Made by a program: the position numbers and the translations under genes
Assembly: GCA_963844855.1 (NCBI GenBank)
Contig: CAWJQP010000023.1
Span: 1 to 64,000, forward strand
Direction of reading: 5' to 3'
Origin: DASQDN01 sp963844855
GTDB lineage: Bacteria > Acidobacteriota > Terriglobia > Bryobacterales > Bryobacteraceae
Length of the DNA: 64,000 nucleotides
Shown here: piece after piece, positions 1 through 7,686 of the stretch
How the letters are laid out: each line of letters begins with the position of its first letter
Numbering within the stretch: the first letter of the stretch is position 1
The notes under the pieces: model-generated
What the model saw: only the letters and a program-made list of their open reading frames with translations
Databases searched by the model: none
What the model was told of the DNA's origin: nothing

Positions 1-268
1 GGTGCTGAGTGCGCCGGGATAAAACCTCCATGAGCGCTACGCGCACACCCCTGGTCATGAAAACGCGGAGCGGTGGGTGTTGACCGCGACGTCAGAGTGC
101 TGGATTCTGAACGTGTCGTCGAGGTAAGGACGTCGCCGGAATGGTGGCAATGATCCCCGTGGATAAAACTGTACCTGGCTGGCGCTGTGTATCCCCTGAT
201 TGGAGCTTGCAGCCCGCGGAGCAACTTATGTTCTATGCGCCAGCTCTTCGACGACGAGGAGTCGAACA
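1..268 (+). ncRNA. IS110 5' non-coding end, candidate bridge RNA
   Basis: This is untranslated sequence directly ahead of the IS110 transposase. IS110-group elements are known to carry a structured bridge (seeker) RNA in the 5' non-coding end that guides recombination. Short perfect stems are visible: GCGGT at 70-74 pairs with ACCGC at 83-87, and TCAGA at 92-96 pairs with TCTGA at 106-110, with flanking bases extending the second stem around a bulge. The left element boundary lies at or before the window edge, so the donor and target loops cannot be assigned. That an RNA is made here is inference from position and hairpins. Confidence 0.35.
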
Positions 269-1528
269 ATGGGTAAGATCATCGAACGTTGTGCTGGCAT
301 CGATATCGGGAAGCGTTTCCTTCTTTGCTGCGTGCTGAAGGGCGCTGCCCATGAGGATCCTCGTGGTCAAACTTTTCGGTTTGACGTTACCGTGCCGGCC
401 CTAATTCGCTTGCGTGACTGGCTTATTGCAGAGAAAGCCACGCACGTGGTGATGGAGAGCACAGGATCGTACTGGATTCCTGTTTTCAATATCCTGGAAG
501 ATCATTTTGTAGTGGTGCTGGCGAATCCTGAAGAGGTAAAGAATCGGAAGGGACACAAAACAGACCGCAAAGACGCTGCGCATCTGGCAGAGCTGTTGCG
601 CCACGACCATATCCGATCCAGTTACATTCCACCCAAGCCGGTCCGTGACCTGCGTGATATTACGCGCCGGCGTTTGCAACTGACGCAAGATGCCACGCGC
701 GAGCGGAATCGCGTTCAGAAGTTGCTGGAGCAGGTGAACGTCAAAATCGGCAACGTGCTCAGCGACGTTTTTGGCGTCTCCGGCCAGAGCATGTTGCTGG
801 CACTGCTCAACGGGGAGGCCAGCCCCGAACAGATTGCGCAACTGGCGCGAGGTCAGGCCCGGAACAAGATTCCGCAGTTGATTGAAGCACTCGAAGGCCA
901 TCGGATGAGCGACCACGAAAAACTGCTAATTCGAAGCTGCCTACGCCACCTGGCGTGCTTGCAAGAGGAGGTGGAGGAATTGGACGCTGAGATACTGCGT
1001 CGTATGCAAGCGGCACCATTTCAGAACGCATTCTTGCTGATGCAGACTATTCCCGGAGTGGGGCAACTGGCGGCAGCCAGCATCCTGGCGGAAACAGGGA
1101 CAGACCTAACGCCCTTTCCGACGGCCGAGCAGATGGCGAGTTGGGCCGGACTATGTCCAGGCAATCGAGAGAGCGCCGGCATCCAGAAGGGTGCTCAGAC
1201 GACGCATGGAAATCCCTATCTGCGTACCGCATTGGTGCAGTGCGCGTGGGCAGCGACACGAAAGCAAGGGTCTGTATTCCAGAGTCGGTTCCAGCAGTTG
1301 TCGCCGCGGCGAGGCCAGAAGCGCGCGATCGTGGCAGTAGCACACCAGATGCTGATCATTCTGTACTGCATGCTGAAGCTGAGCGTGCCGTTTCGCGGTG
1401 CTGAGGATGCACCCCAGCAACGGCGGCGGCAGCGCCGGGCGCATCATCACCTCCGCAGCCTGCGTCGGCTTGGGGTCTCCGTTCAAGTGTTAGCAATGCC
1501 GGACGGTCTCATAGGTGAAACAGGCTGA
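269..1528 (+). CDS. IS110-family transposase (DEDD recombinase)
   Basis: Complete 419-residue transposase of the IS110 family, whose members move elements with a RuvC-like DEDD domain plus a C-terminal Transposase_20 domain. The N-terminal catalytic domain shows GIDIGK (first Asp), VMESTGSYW (Glu) and KTDRKDA (Asp). The C-terminal domain shows IPGVGQLAAASILAE and WAGLCPGNRESAG, with a conserved Ser and a K(R)AIVAVAHQML helix near the end. The ATG at 269 is preferred over an in-frame upstream start because family members begin a few residues before GIDIG and GAGGAG lies just upstream. The gene looks intact. It sits immediately left of a group II intron. Confidence 0.93.
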   Translation: MGKIIERCAGIDIGKRFLLCCVLKGAAHEDPRGQTFRFDVTVPALIRLRDWLIAEKATHVVMESTGSYWIPVFNILEDHFVVVLANPEEVKNRKGHKTDRKDAAHLAELLRHDHIRSSYIPPKPVRDLRDITRRRLQLTQDATRERNRVQKLLEQVNVKIGNVLSDVFGVSGQSMLLALLNGEASPEQIAQLARGQARNKIPQLIEALEGHRMSDHEKLLIRSCLRHLACLQEEVEELDAEILRRMQAAPFQNAFLLMQTIPGVGQLAAASILAETGTDLTPFPTAEQMASWAGLCPGNRESAGIQKGAQTTHGNPYLRTALVQCAWAATRKQGSVFQSRFQQLSPRRGQKRAIVAVAHQMLIILYCMLKLSVPFRGAEDAPQQRRRQRRAHHHLRSLRRLGVSVQVLAMPDGLIGETG

Positions 1529-1883
1529 CGTTGTAACTTGTTTTCGGAGCAAACGGTGTGGAGTTGTGAATGAAAGAGTCATACAGGAAAGGAGTAGCGA
1601 TCCATCCTGGCCCCGAGTCATGCGTGGCCAGCCGCGAGGCTGCCATCGAAGCGTTGACAGGGGCACATGCAGGCAGGGTATTGAGCTGCGAAATAATCGC
1701 GACCGGAGTGCCGACGCCGTTCAGCATGGCGGAAGGCAACATCGACGGGTGCGCCATCGCAAGCACCCGGAGGACTCTGCGCAGTCTGAGACCCCAAGCA
1801 TGCATGGAAACTCCACGCGCGAGAACCGGGAGACCCCATCGGTGCCCGTGGCCAAAGAGGCGGCGGGCCGGTTGGAGAAGGCC

Positions 1884-3380
1884 ATGAGCCAGAAGTCCAA
1901 CACGTACGTCGGTGGGGAGTCGGACGGTTGCGTAGTACCAACGAAGTGTCCGAACAATGGCGGGCCACCGTCGGCGGAGGGCGCGGAGGGAAGGCAACCG
2001 ACCAAGGAGAACATTGGGCAGGCGACCGCGCCCCGGACTCAGAGCCGGATCAGCGAGTTGAGCGACTTGCTCGGTGTGCGTAAGGCAGCACGTAAAGACA
2101 AGCGGACGCGGTTCACCGCGCTGCTCCATCACGTCAGTATCGATCTGCTGCGGGAGAGCTACTACGCCCTGAAGCGGGAAGCTGCGCCCGGAGTGGATGG
2201 CGTGACGTGGAGAGAGTATGAGACGGGCCTTGATGAGAAACTGGCAGACCTTCATGGCCGAATCCATCGCGGCACGTATCGAGCGCATCCTTCCAGGAGA
2301 AGCTACATTCCGAAGGCCGACGGACGGCAACGTCCCCTGGGCATCGCAGCCCTGGAGGATAAGGTCGTTCAGCAGGCCGTAGTGACGGTCCTCAACCAGA
2401 TTTACGAAGAGGACTTCTTGGGGTTCTCCTATGGGTTCCGACCTGGGCGCAGCCAGCACGATGCGCTGGACGCGCTGTGGGTGGGAATTATGCGGAAGAG
2501 AGTGAACTGGATTCTCGATGCAGACGTTCGTGGCTTTTTCGATAATTTGTCGCACGAATGGCTGGTCAAGTTCATCGAGCACCGCGTCGCCGACCGAAGG
2601 ATACTGCGCCTGATCCAGAAGTGGTTGAGGGCGGGGGTATCCGAGGAAGGGAAGTGGTCGAAGACCGAAGTAGGGACCCCGCAAGGGGCAGTGGCTTCAC
2701 CGCTGCTGGCAAACGTCTACCTGCACTATGCCTTCGATCTGTGGGTCAAGCACTGGCGTAAACATCAGGCTGCGGGCGATGTGATCGTCGTCCGGTACGC
2801 GGATGATATCGTCGCGGGATTCGAAAGTCGTGCCGACGCAGAGCGCTTTCTCCAGGAATGGAGAGAGCGGCTGCAGAAGTTCGGTTTGGAGTTACACCCG
2901 GACAAGACGCGCCTAATCGAGTTCGGGCGCGAAGCAGCCGAAAATCGGGAGCAGCGAGGCGAGGGTAAGCCGGAAGTGTTCGACTTTCTGGGCTTCACGC
3001 ATATATGTGGGAAGACTCGGAAAACCGGCCGGTTCATCGTCAAGCGTAAGACAATCCAAAAGCGACTCTCTGCCAAGCTCAATGAGCTGAAGGAGGAGCT
3101 TCGGCGACGTTGGCATCAGCCAGTAGCTGAGGTCGGGAAGTGGTTGAAGTCGGTCGTACGAGGCTATTTCAACTATCACGCAGTACCCGGCAACATGGAT
3201 AGTCTCAACAGCTTTCGGGCCCAGGTGATCTGGCGTTGGTACCGCGCGCTTCGGCGGCGTAGCCAGCGAGACAAGATGAAATGGGAACGGTTCTGGCCGT
3301 TGGTCGATCGATGGATTCCAAGTGCGAAGATCCTGCATCCGCATCCGAACATGCGCTTTGACGCCACACATCCGAGGTAG
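1884..3380 (+). CDS. ltrA: Group II intron reverse transcriptase/maturase
   Basis: Intron-encoded protein of about 498 residues that splices and copies the host intron. The RT domain shows PGVDGV, RSYIPKADGRQRPLGI, the FSYGFRPGRSQHDAL block, GTPQGAVASPLLANVYL, and the catalytic YADD within VVRYADDIVAGF. A maturase (GIIM-type) region follows, with FDFLGFTHICGK, SVVRGYFNYHAVPGN and a C-terminal WIPSAKILHPHPNMRFD. No HNH endonuclease domain is visible after the maturase, so this is an endonuclease-minus type that would depend on another primer for target-site reverse transcription. The start at 1884 (MSQKSN) is chosen because the upstream in-frame stretch is low-complexity intron RNA sequence. 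The frame is intact, so activity is possible. Confidence 0.92.
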   Translation: MSQKSNTYVGGESDGCVVPTKCPNNGGPPSAEGAEGRQPTKENIGQATAPRTQSRISELSDLLGVRKAARKDKRTRFTALLHHVSIDLLRESYYALKREAAPGVDGVTWREYETGLDEKLADLHGRIHRGTYRAHPSRRSYIPKADGRQRPLGIAALEDKVVQQAVVTVLNQIYEEDFLGFSYGFRPGRSQHDALDALWVGIMRKRVNWILDADVRGFFDNLSHEWLVKFIEHRVADRRILRLIQKWLRAGVSEEGKWSKTEVGTPQGAVASPLLANVYLHYAFDLWVKHWRKHQAAGDVIVVRYADDIVAGFESRADAERFLQEWRERLQKFGLELHPDKTRLIEFGREAAENREQRGEGKPEVFDFLGFTHICGKTRKTGRFIVKRKTIQKRLSAKLNELKEELRRRWHQPVAEVGKWLKSVVRGYFNYHAVPGNMDSLNSFRAQVIWRWYRALRRRSQRDKMKWERFWPLVDRWIPSAKILHPHPNMRFDATHPR

Positions 3381-3454
3381 GAGCCGTATGCAGCAATCCT
3401 GCACGTACGGATCTGTGCGGGGGGCGTCGGGTCAACCGGCGTCCCTACCGCGAC
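3381..3454 (+). ncRNA. Group II intron domains V and VI
   Basis: Directly after the maturase stop, GAGCCGTATGCAG pairs with CTGCACGTACGGATCTG around a short loop. This gives the conserved domain V hairpin, with the catalytic AGC triad at its 5' side. The next stem, GGGGCGTCGG with CCGGCGTCCC, is domain VI, and the A in CCTACCG is the likely branch-point adenosine. The ribozyme core therefore appears complete at the 3' end. Confidence 0.8.
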
Positions 3455-3499
3455 AAAAGCCTGAAGTCCCGTTACCTATTGAAACAGAAGAGCGTCTTT

Positions 3500-4606
3500 A
3501 TGTTTCAGCTCATGCGAGGATTTGATACCCAACAGGGTTCGATGTTCAGCTACCTGTCACCGGAGGAGCGCGTACCGGTGAAGCATCCTTTGCGATCGAT
3601 ACGGCTACTTGTCGACGAGGCTTTGAAGACGCTCTCTCCAGCCTTCGATCGGCTTTATTCGACTTTCGGCCGACCGTCGATAGCGCCGGAGAAGTTGTTG
3701 CGAGCCTTGCTATTGCAAGTGCTCTACACGGTTCGCAGCGAACGGATGTTGATGGAGCAACTGGAGTACAACCTGCTGTTCCGATGGTTTGTCGGCTTGA
3801 ATATGGATGAAACGGTGTGGGTGCCGACAGTCTTTACCAAGAATAGAGACCGGCTTTTGCAGGGCGATGTTGCGGAGAAGTTCTTCCAATTGGTATTGAC
3901 TCAGGCGCGGGTGGCAGACTTACTTTCCGACGAGCACTTCAGTGTGGACGGCGCGCTGATCGAAGCTTGGGCAAGCCACAAGAGTTTTCAACGTAAGGAT
4001 CAGCCGACGCCGCCTCCAGATGATCCTGGCAACCCGACGGTGGACTTCCACGGCGAGAAGCGAAGCAACGACACCCACGAGTCAACCACGGACCCAGACG
4101 CACGACTGGCGCGCAAAAGTGGTGGCCATGAAGCCAAGCTGGCGTACTGCGGCAATGTGATGATCGAGAACCGGAACGGACTGGTGGTGGACACGGAGTT
4201 GCTCCAATGCAACGGCACGGCGGAGCGGGATGCGGCGATGATGATGACGGAACGCGTGGAGGGCACGGATCGCATCACGCTGGGCGCCGATAAAGGGTAC
4301 GACACCAAGGACTTTGTTAAGGAGATGCGTGGCATGAACGTGACGCCGCACGTCTCGCAGAATACCAAGCGTCCGGGCGGCAGCGCGATCGATGGACGCA
4401 CAACGCGACATGAAGGCTACCAGGTGAGTCAGCGGAAACGCAAGCGCATCGAAGAAGTCTTTGGCTGGATCAAAACGGTTGGAGCGCTACGCAAGACCCG
4501 GCATCGCGGACTAGAAACAGTCAGATGGGTTTTTACGTTCACCGCTACGGCCTACAATCTGGTGCGAATGCGAAATCTGATGTCGCCGGCAGTTCAGTCT
4601 GTATAA
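3500..4606 (+). CDS. IS5-family transposase (DDE)
   Basis: Full-length DDE transposase of about 368 residues. It has the N-terminal DUF772-like region (MFSYLSPEERVPVKHPLR, then FGRPSIAPEKLLRALLLQVLY) and a DDE_Tnp_1 core: first Asp in FSVDGALIEAW, second Asp in LGADKGYD, and Glu in IEEVFGWIKTVG. The ATG at 3500 is favoured; TTG at 3479 and the ATG at 3542 (MFSYLS) remain possible. No convincing terminal inverted repeats were found on either side, so the exact element ends are unknown. The frame is intact. The gene lies just 3' of the intron's last base. Confidence 0.92.
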   Translation: MFQLMRGFDTQQGSMFSYLSPEERVPVKHPLRSIRLLVDEALKTLSPAFDRLYSTFGRPSIAPEKLLRALLLQVLYTVRSERMLMEQLEYNLLFRWFVGLNMDETVWVPTVFTKNRDRLLQGDVAEKFFQLVLTQARVADLLSDEHFSVDGALIEAWASHKSFQRKDQPTPPPDDPGNPTVDFHGEKRSNDTHESTTDPDARLARKSGGHEAKLAYCGNVMIENRNGLVVDTELLQCNGTAERDAAMMMTERVEGTDRITLGADKGYDTKDFVKEMRGMNVTPHVSQNTKRPGGSAIDGRTTRHEGYQVSQRKRKRIEEVFGWIKTVGALRKTRHRGLETVRWVFTFTATAYNLVRMRNLMSPAVQSV

Positions 4607-4619
4607 GTTCAAGGAGAGC

Positions 4620-4644
4620 TGCATTTTAACTTTTTGAAAATGCA
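4620..4644. terminator. Hairpin after IS5 transposase
   Basis: TGCATTTT at 4620-4627 and AAAATGCA at 4637-4644 form a perfect 8-bp stem with a 9-base loop, starting 14 bases after the transposase stop. The stem is AT-rich with only a short T run after it, so it may be a weak terminator or part of the IS right end. Confidence 0.35.
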
Positions 4645-4754
4645 TTTGGGCCTGTATTCCCCTACATAGAGTCCCTCAGGATGCGCGATACGGTCTCTGC
4701 GAGTAACGAGGGGAAGGAGCCGAATGCTGTCTGGCGCTGTTTTTCAGCAGCCTG

Positions 4755-4982
4755 CTAAGGGGCAGTGGAGGGTATTTTCCCGGTAGGAGGCGTGGCTGGA
4801 CCATTAGCTCGGATGAACAACATCTCCCAGATGTGCTGTTCCGCATCGTTGCGGCAGTGAGCTTCGAGGAGGAGGAGATACTCTTGGTCCTGGTAGAAGA
4901 GCGTCCAAATTCCGTTAATTCGACACAACGTGGTGTCCTTGAGGATATCTTCGATCATCGGCACAACGTACTTATCGGACAA
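4755..4982 (-). CDS. Small hypothetical protein, doubtful
   Basis: A 75-residue reading frame with a TTG start (MSDKYVVPMIEDILKDTTL...). It has balanced amino-acid composition and no membrane segment or recognised motif. It lies between the IS5 transposase and the IS3 remnant, and its ribosome site is weak. It could be a fragment of a gene cut by the neighbouring insertions, or a chance frame. Confidence 0.2.
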   Translation of the reverse strand: MSDKYVVPMIEDILKDTTLCRINGIWTLFYQDQEYLLLLEAHCRNDAEQHIWEMLFIRANGPATPPTGKIPSTAP

Positions 4983-5047
4983 CGACAGCGCTGCCTTTAC
5001 TGCTGGCGTTCATCATGCTCGCTATTGCCAACGTCAATGCCTGCGGC

Positions 5048-5360
5048 ATGGGAATGAGTTGAGGCAATTACGGGACGAGAATCGACAACTCAAGACGTTA
5101 GTGGCCGACCTGACGCTGGACAAGCACATTCTGCAGGAAGTGCTGTCAAAAAAAGTCTGAAGCCCGTAGCGCGTCGTCAACTGGTGCAGAAGGTGCGGCA
5201 AGCACACCAGTTGACAGAGAGCCGTGCTTGCGGGCTGATTGGCGTCACACGTTGGTCAAATCGGTACCGGAGTCAAAGGATCCGCAAATAGCCCTCGTCT
5301 CCGATTACGAGAGTGGCCGGTAGCCGGGTGCGGTATGGATACCGCCAGTGTTCACTTTTG
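5048..5360 (+). pseudogene. IS3-family element remnant (orfA tail + orfB head)
   Basis: The segment starts inside orfA: ELRQLRDENRQLKTLVADLTLDKHILQEVL is the leucine-zipper end of an IS407-type OrfA. It ends with a TGA that overlaps the orfB frame, which starts SLKPVARRQLVQKV and continues QLTESRACGLIGVTRWSNRYRSQ, the HTH_21 region of OrfB. A stop at 5289-5291 and a further one-base shift follow; the next recognisable piece is SRVRYGYRQ near 5325. The DDE core is gone. This is a truncated, decaying copy inside the mobile-element cluster. Confidence 0.8.
5148..5155 (+). promoter_or_regulatory. Programmed -1 frameshift site (A7G) in IS3 remnant
   Basis: The run AAAAAAAG sits at the orfA end, read TCA AAA AAA GTC TGA in frame 0. 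Slipping back one base enters the orfB frame exactly where OrfB homology (SLKPVARR) begins. This is the standard IS3 mechanism for making OrfAB, preserved although the element is dead. Confidence 0.7.
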
Positions 5361-5611
5361 CTCACACTCAGTACCGTCTGCAAGTGGTAGAGCGCACGAC
5401 AGTATAGGAAAGACGCGAAGAGGCGGCGGACACGAAAAGGGAAAGCGAGCAGTCGGCCTCTCGCGCCTTATTCTCTTGTTCGTCTTATTCCCACACGCGG
5501 AGGAAGACGCGCGCGCGACGCAGAGACGAAAAGGGGAGCATGAGGCGCGGCGAACGTGGGTTCGCCACCCGCCGCGTTAGAGCCGGTAGGAGCCCAGCGG
5601 ATGCTCTGCGT
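5361..5611. other. No gene recognised between IS3 remnant and ester cyclase
   Basis: About 250 bases of arginine-rich open frames without family resemblance, repeats or stable hairpins. It may be further-decayed IS3 sequence, but nothing recognisable remains. Confidence 0.4.
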
Positions 5612-6043
5612 CTACGCCGGAGCTGCCCCGACTTGCTGGAGCAGTGTAAGGATGTCGAAGTAGTGGCGACTGCCCTGGATCTGGTCACCTTTGATGTCCA
5701 TGATCCATGAGGAGGCGAGTACGAACGGCTTCCCGGAAGGGGGCAGAGTGCCGTTGGCAGTCGCGAGTGGGCCGGTGTGTGTCCCTCGCCAGGTCACTTC
5801 CAGGGCGACGGTGTCGCCCGCGACGAGCGCCGCGTCTACCACGCCTTGCACGTCAGGAAAGGCCGTCTTCCACCCTTGCAGGGCTTGGACGATTGCGTCC
5901 GCGCCTTCAATCCGGTGCTGGGTGCCGTACTCCTGATAGACGCCGTTCGGGGCGAGTGCCTTCTTCGCTCCAATCCAGTCGCCCGCGCTATGTGCCGCCA
6001 CGATCCCGCGCGCTACCTGTTCGATCCGTTGAAGCTCATCCAT
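5612..6043 (-). CDS. SnoaL-like ester cyclase family protein
   Basis: A 143-residue protein of the NTF2-like SnoaL/ester cyclase superfamily. It starts MDELQRIEQVARGIVAAHSAGDW, continues IEGADAIVQALQGWKTAFPDVQGVVDAALVAGDTVALEVTWRGTHTGPL, and ends with SSWIMDIKGDQIQGSRHYFDILTLLQQVG. The W(R/K)GTHTG motif followed by YFD near the end is characteristic of the polyketide-cyclase-like subgroup. It is predicted cytoplasmic; the substrate is unknown. GGAGA precedes the ATG. It is the only cargo-like gene inside the mobile-element cluster and is probably controlled by the twin palindrome upstream (6168-6188). Confidence 0.85.
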   Translation of the reverse strand: MDELQRIEQVARGIVAAHSAGDWIGAKKALAPNGVYQEYGTQHRIEGADAIVQALQGWKTAFPDVQGVVDAALVAGDTVALEVTWRGTHTGPLATANGTLPPSGKPFVLASSWIMDIKGDQIQGSRHYFDILTLLQQVGAAPA

Positions 6044-6149
6044 GTATGTATAATTCTCCGCAGTTAAGGATAGCAGCTATCTCTCTTCGAGCAACGGTTA
6101 TTAATTAAGTAATTGGCCCTGTGCTGCGCAAAAAGACATCCATGGCGAA

Positions 6150-6188
6150 AGTATAGTGCTGTAGAACGTTCGCGAACGGTTCGCGAAC
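6150..6188 (-). promoter_or_regulatory. Promoter with twin palindromic operator
   Basis: Two identical, perfectly palindromic decamers, GTTCGCGAAC, lie at 6168-6177 and 6179-6188, one base apart (11-bp period). On the minus strand a TATACT box (6150-6155) lies downstream at a spacing that puts the -35 region inside the proximal palindrome. This fits repression of the ester cyclase about 105 bases further down. The regulator is not in the window; a TetR-type dimer is a guess from symmetry alone. Confidence 0.55.
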
Positions 6189-7061
6189 CTACCGTCGAGA
6201 TTCGAATTGAGTTTTTTGCGCACGACAAGGCTTGCCGGAGCGTATCCCGTTTACGGACGTAGACATACAGGCCCCGAAATCGTCGAGTCCGAATGGTATT
6301 CGCGTCGACGTATAGTCTTTGTCTCAGGTCCTGCAGACCGATGGGCGCCTTTTCATCTCACCGTTGCTTCGCTTCTTGATACGACTGCATGTGCAACAGG
6401 GCCCCTTCGGTCCGTGGGCGTTACGCGCCTTCAGCCTTATTACGGGCCCGGGCGCCGCCGTCTCGTCCTATCGCTTTCCCGTTGTTTCGCCGGTTACCGG
6501 TTATATGTTGTACCTTGCTCCACAGGTTTCTGAGTGGGACGAGGCCGTGCACCGGTGGCTCAGCATTTCCTTGTCACCGTGCTGTCCCTGCCACCCCGCC
6601 GAAGTGACATGCCGCGTCATGTCAATCTGTGCCATACCATGTTGCTTCGCCCGACCAAAGAAGGCTCGGGCTGCGAAGCTAATTTTGTCGAGGCCACCTA
6701 TGAGTTCACTTGCGTTGCGGCCCAATGATTCGCTCACGGTCCAGAGGATGGCCTGGTCAGTTGGTTTGGTTTCATCCGCTTCGTTGCAACCCGAGCTATG
6801 GAGTCTCTGACTGATGCCCAGGTGGGACTGCGTCCCATTGGACATGCCAGCGCCTTCGCCGATCGCACTTAGGTCAAAATATTCATGCGGCCCGTCGTGT
6901 AATATCGAAACAAACCGCAGGTGGATGATGATGCGTTCAATCCAAACCGCGTCTTCCACTATGTCTTCCCCCGTCTCGGGGGAACGTGGTGCACTCACCT
7001 GCACCGCCAGCGGCGAGAACCCCTTTTAAAGTGCATGTTGGTGCCGTCAGTAACCCCACAG
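6189..7061. other. Long stretch without a recognisable gene
   Basis: About 870 bases with overlapping open frames on both strands (for example 6319-6810 plus and 6501-7004 minus). None has a ribosome site, a recognised domain or credible composition; the predicted peptides are rich in Ser, Pro, Cys and Trp. It most likely represents inert or decayed element DNA adjoining the tRNA scar. A structured RNA cannot be excluded. Confidence 0.4.
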
Positions 7062-7111
7062 ACGCACTTTTAATGCGATGGTCCCGGGTTCGAGTCCCGG
7101 CCGGCTCACCA
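7062..7111 (+). tRNA. Partial tRNA-Lys(TTT), 3' half only
   Basis: The sequence reads as a textbook tRNA 3' half: anticodon stem CGCA/TGCG (7063-7066 and 7074-7077), loop CTTTTAA with anticodon TTT, five-base variable loop TGGTC, T stem CCGGG/CCCGG around TTCGAGT, then acceptor strand CCGGCTC, discriminator A and encoded CCA. No 5' half exists: GAGCCGG and a D-arm are absent upstream, and a fifth anticodon-stem pair is missing. Such half genes are normally left where an integrase inserted an element into the 3' end of a tRNA gene. The intact copy would lie left of the window. Confidence 0.85.
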
Positions 7112-7320
7112 TCTTCACAAGCACGCCACGGAGATGGAGTTCATTCATTTCACGCTCTGGATAGTACTTTCGTGAGCGCGATGCTGCTTCCGTTCCTTCT
7201 CCACCGCCACGATCCACTCGCCACTGATGTGTCTGCCTCCGCGACTGTGGCGGCGTTCGGAAGGCGCTTTCTCTTCGATCGACATTAAGATCGCAGTTTT
7301 GATCACCCCGCGAAGACAAA
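7112..7320. other. Spacer between tRNA scar and toxin-antitoxin pair
   Basis: About 210 bases. Minus-strand frames here either overlap hepT or read through the tRNA T-arm. No promoter, repeat or gene is supported. Confidence 0.4.
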
Positions 7321-7686
7321 TCATCGTGATGTTTGGTTCTCGGGAAATCTCCGTAGCGCGTCCTTCACGGCAGTTTTCAGTGGTGGCAGATCGTCCTGGA
7401 CCACGTACCAAATACGAATGCTTTCGACGCGGTCGTATTCATGCCGCAGGACGTTCCCGAGGCCGCGTATTTGCTGCCAGGAAATCTCAGGGCAGAGCGC
7501 TTCAGCTACAGGTCCCAGTCTTTTCGATGCCTCGCTGATTCGTTCAAGACAACGCTGCACCGCGTCGTAGACCAAGTGGCTTTCGTTGAAGGCCGTTACA
7601 TCCTTGATGCCGGCCATGTGTTGTTCAATTCGGACGATGTTTGCCAGAATGTCTTCAAAACGCTGTGCCGGATCGCTAGAAGGCAC
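7321..7686 (-). CDS. hepT: HepT-like toxin (DUF86 family)
   Basis: A 121-residue all-helical protein of the DUF86/HepT family, the toxin of MntA-HepT pairs, usually described as a ribonuclease inhibited by AMPylation. The signature region reads ISWQQIRGLGNVLRHEYDRVE. It keeps the catalytic His and Tyr (RHEY), but the usual RN-x3-H arrangement is altered: the Asn is present and the Arg sits next to the His. The GTG start overlaps the end of mntA by 11 bases, so the two genes are translationally coupled with the antitoxin first. It lies just outside the tRNA attachment scar. Confidence 0.85.
   Translation of the reverse strand: MPSSDPAQRFEDILANIVRIEQHMAGIKDVTAFNESHLVYDAVQRCLERISEASKRLGPVAEALCPEISWQQIRGLGNVLRHEYDRVESIRIWYVVQDDLPPLKTAVKDALRRFPENQTSR

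Larger units (their letters stand above)
1556..3454 (+). mobile_element. Group II intron carrying its own reverse transcriptase
   Basis: A retroelement of about 1.9 kb inserted between the IS110 and IS5 transposase genes. The 3' boundary is well supported: a domain V hairpin beginning GAGCCGTATGCAG, a domain VI stem, and a terminal CTACCGCGAC typical of group II intron ends (about 3454). The 5' boundary is less sure. GTGTG at 1556-1560 fits the GUGYG consensus and lies 27 bases after the IS110 stop codon. The encoded protein occupies the domain IV position. The intron is inserted in the same orientation as both neighbouring transposases. Confidence 0.75.

Noticed and set aside
1509..2684. 391-codon minus-strand frame
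   Set aside because: Antisense to the intron reverse transcriptase, whose RT motifs are unmistakable on the plus strand.
3455..4700. Terminal inverted repeats for the IS5 element
   Set aside because: Only a five-base CCTGA match between the two flanks could be seen, which is not meaningful.
6319..6810. Plus-strand 163-codon frame in the gene-poor stretch
   Set aside because: Composition rich in Ser/Pro/Cys, overlapping frames on both strands, no start signal or domain; not supportable as a gene.
7047..7319. Minus-strand frame ending ..RPGLEPGTIALKVRLWGY
   Set aside because: RPGLEPGT is the translated antisense of a tRNA T-arm; the frame runs through the tRNA-Lys fragment and has no ribosome site.
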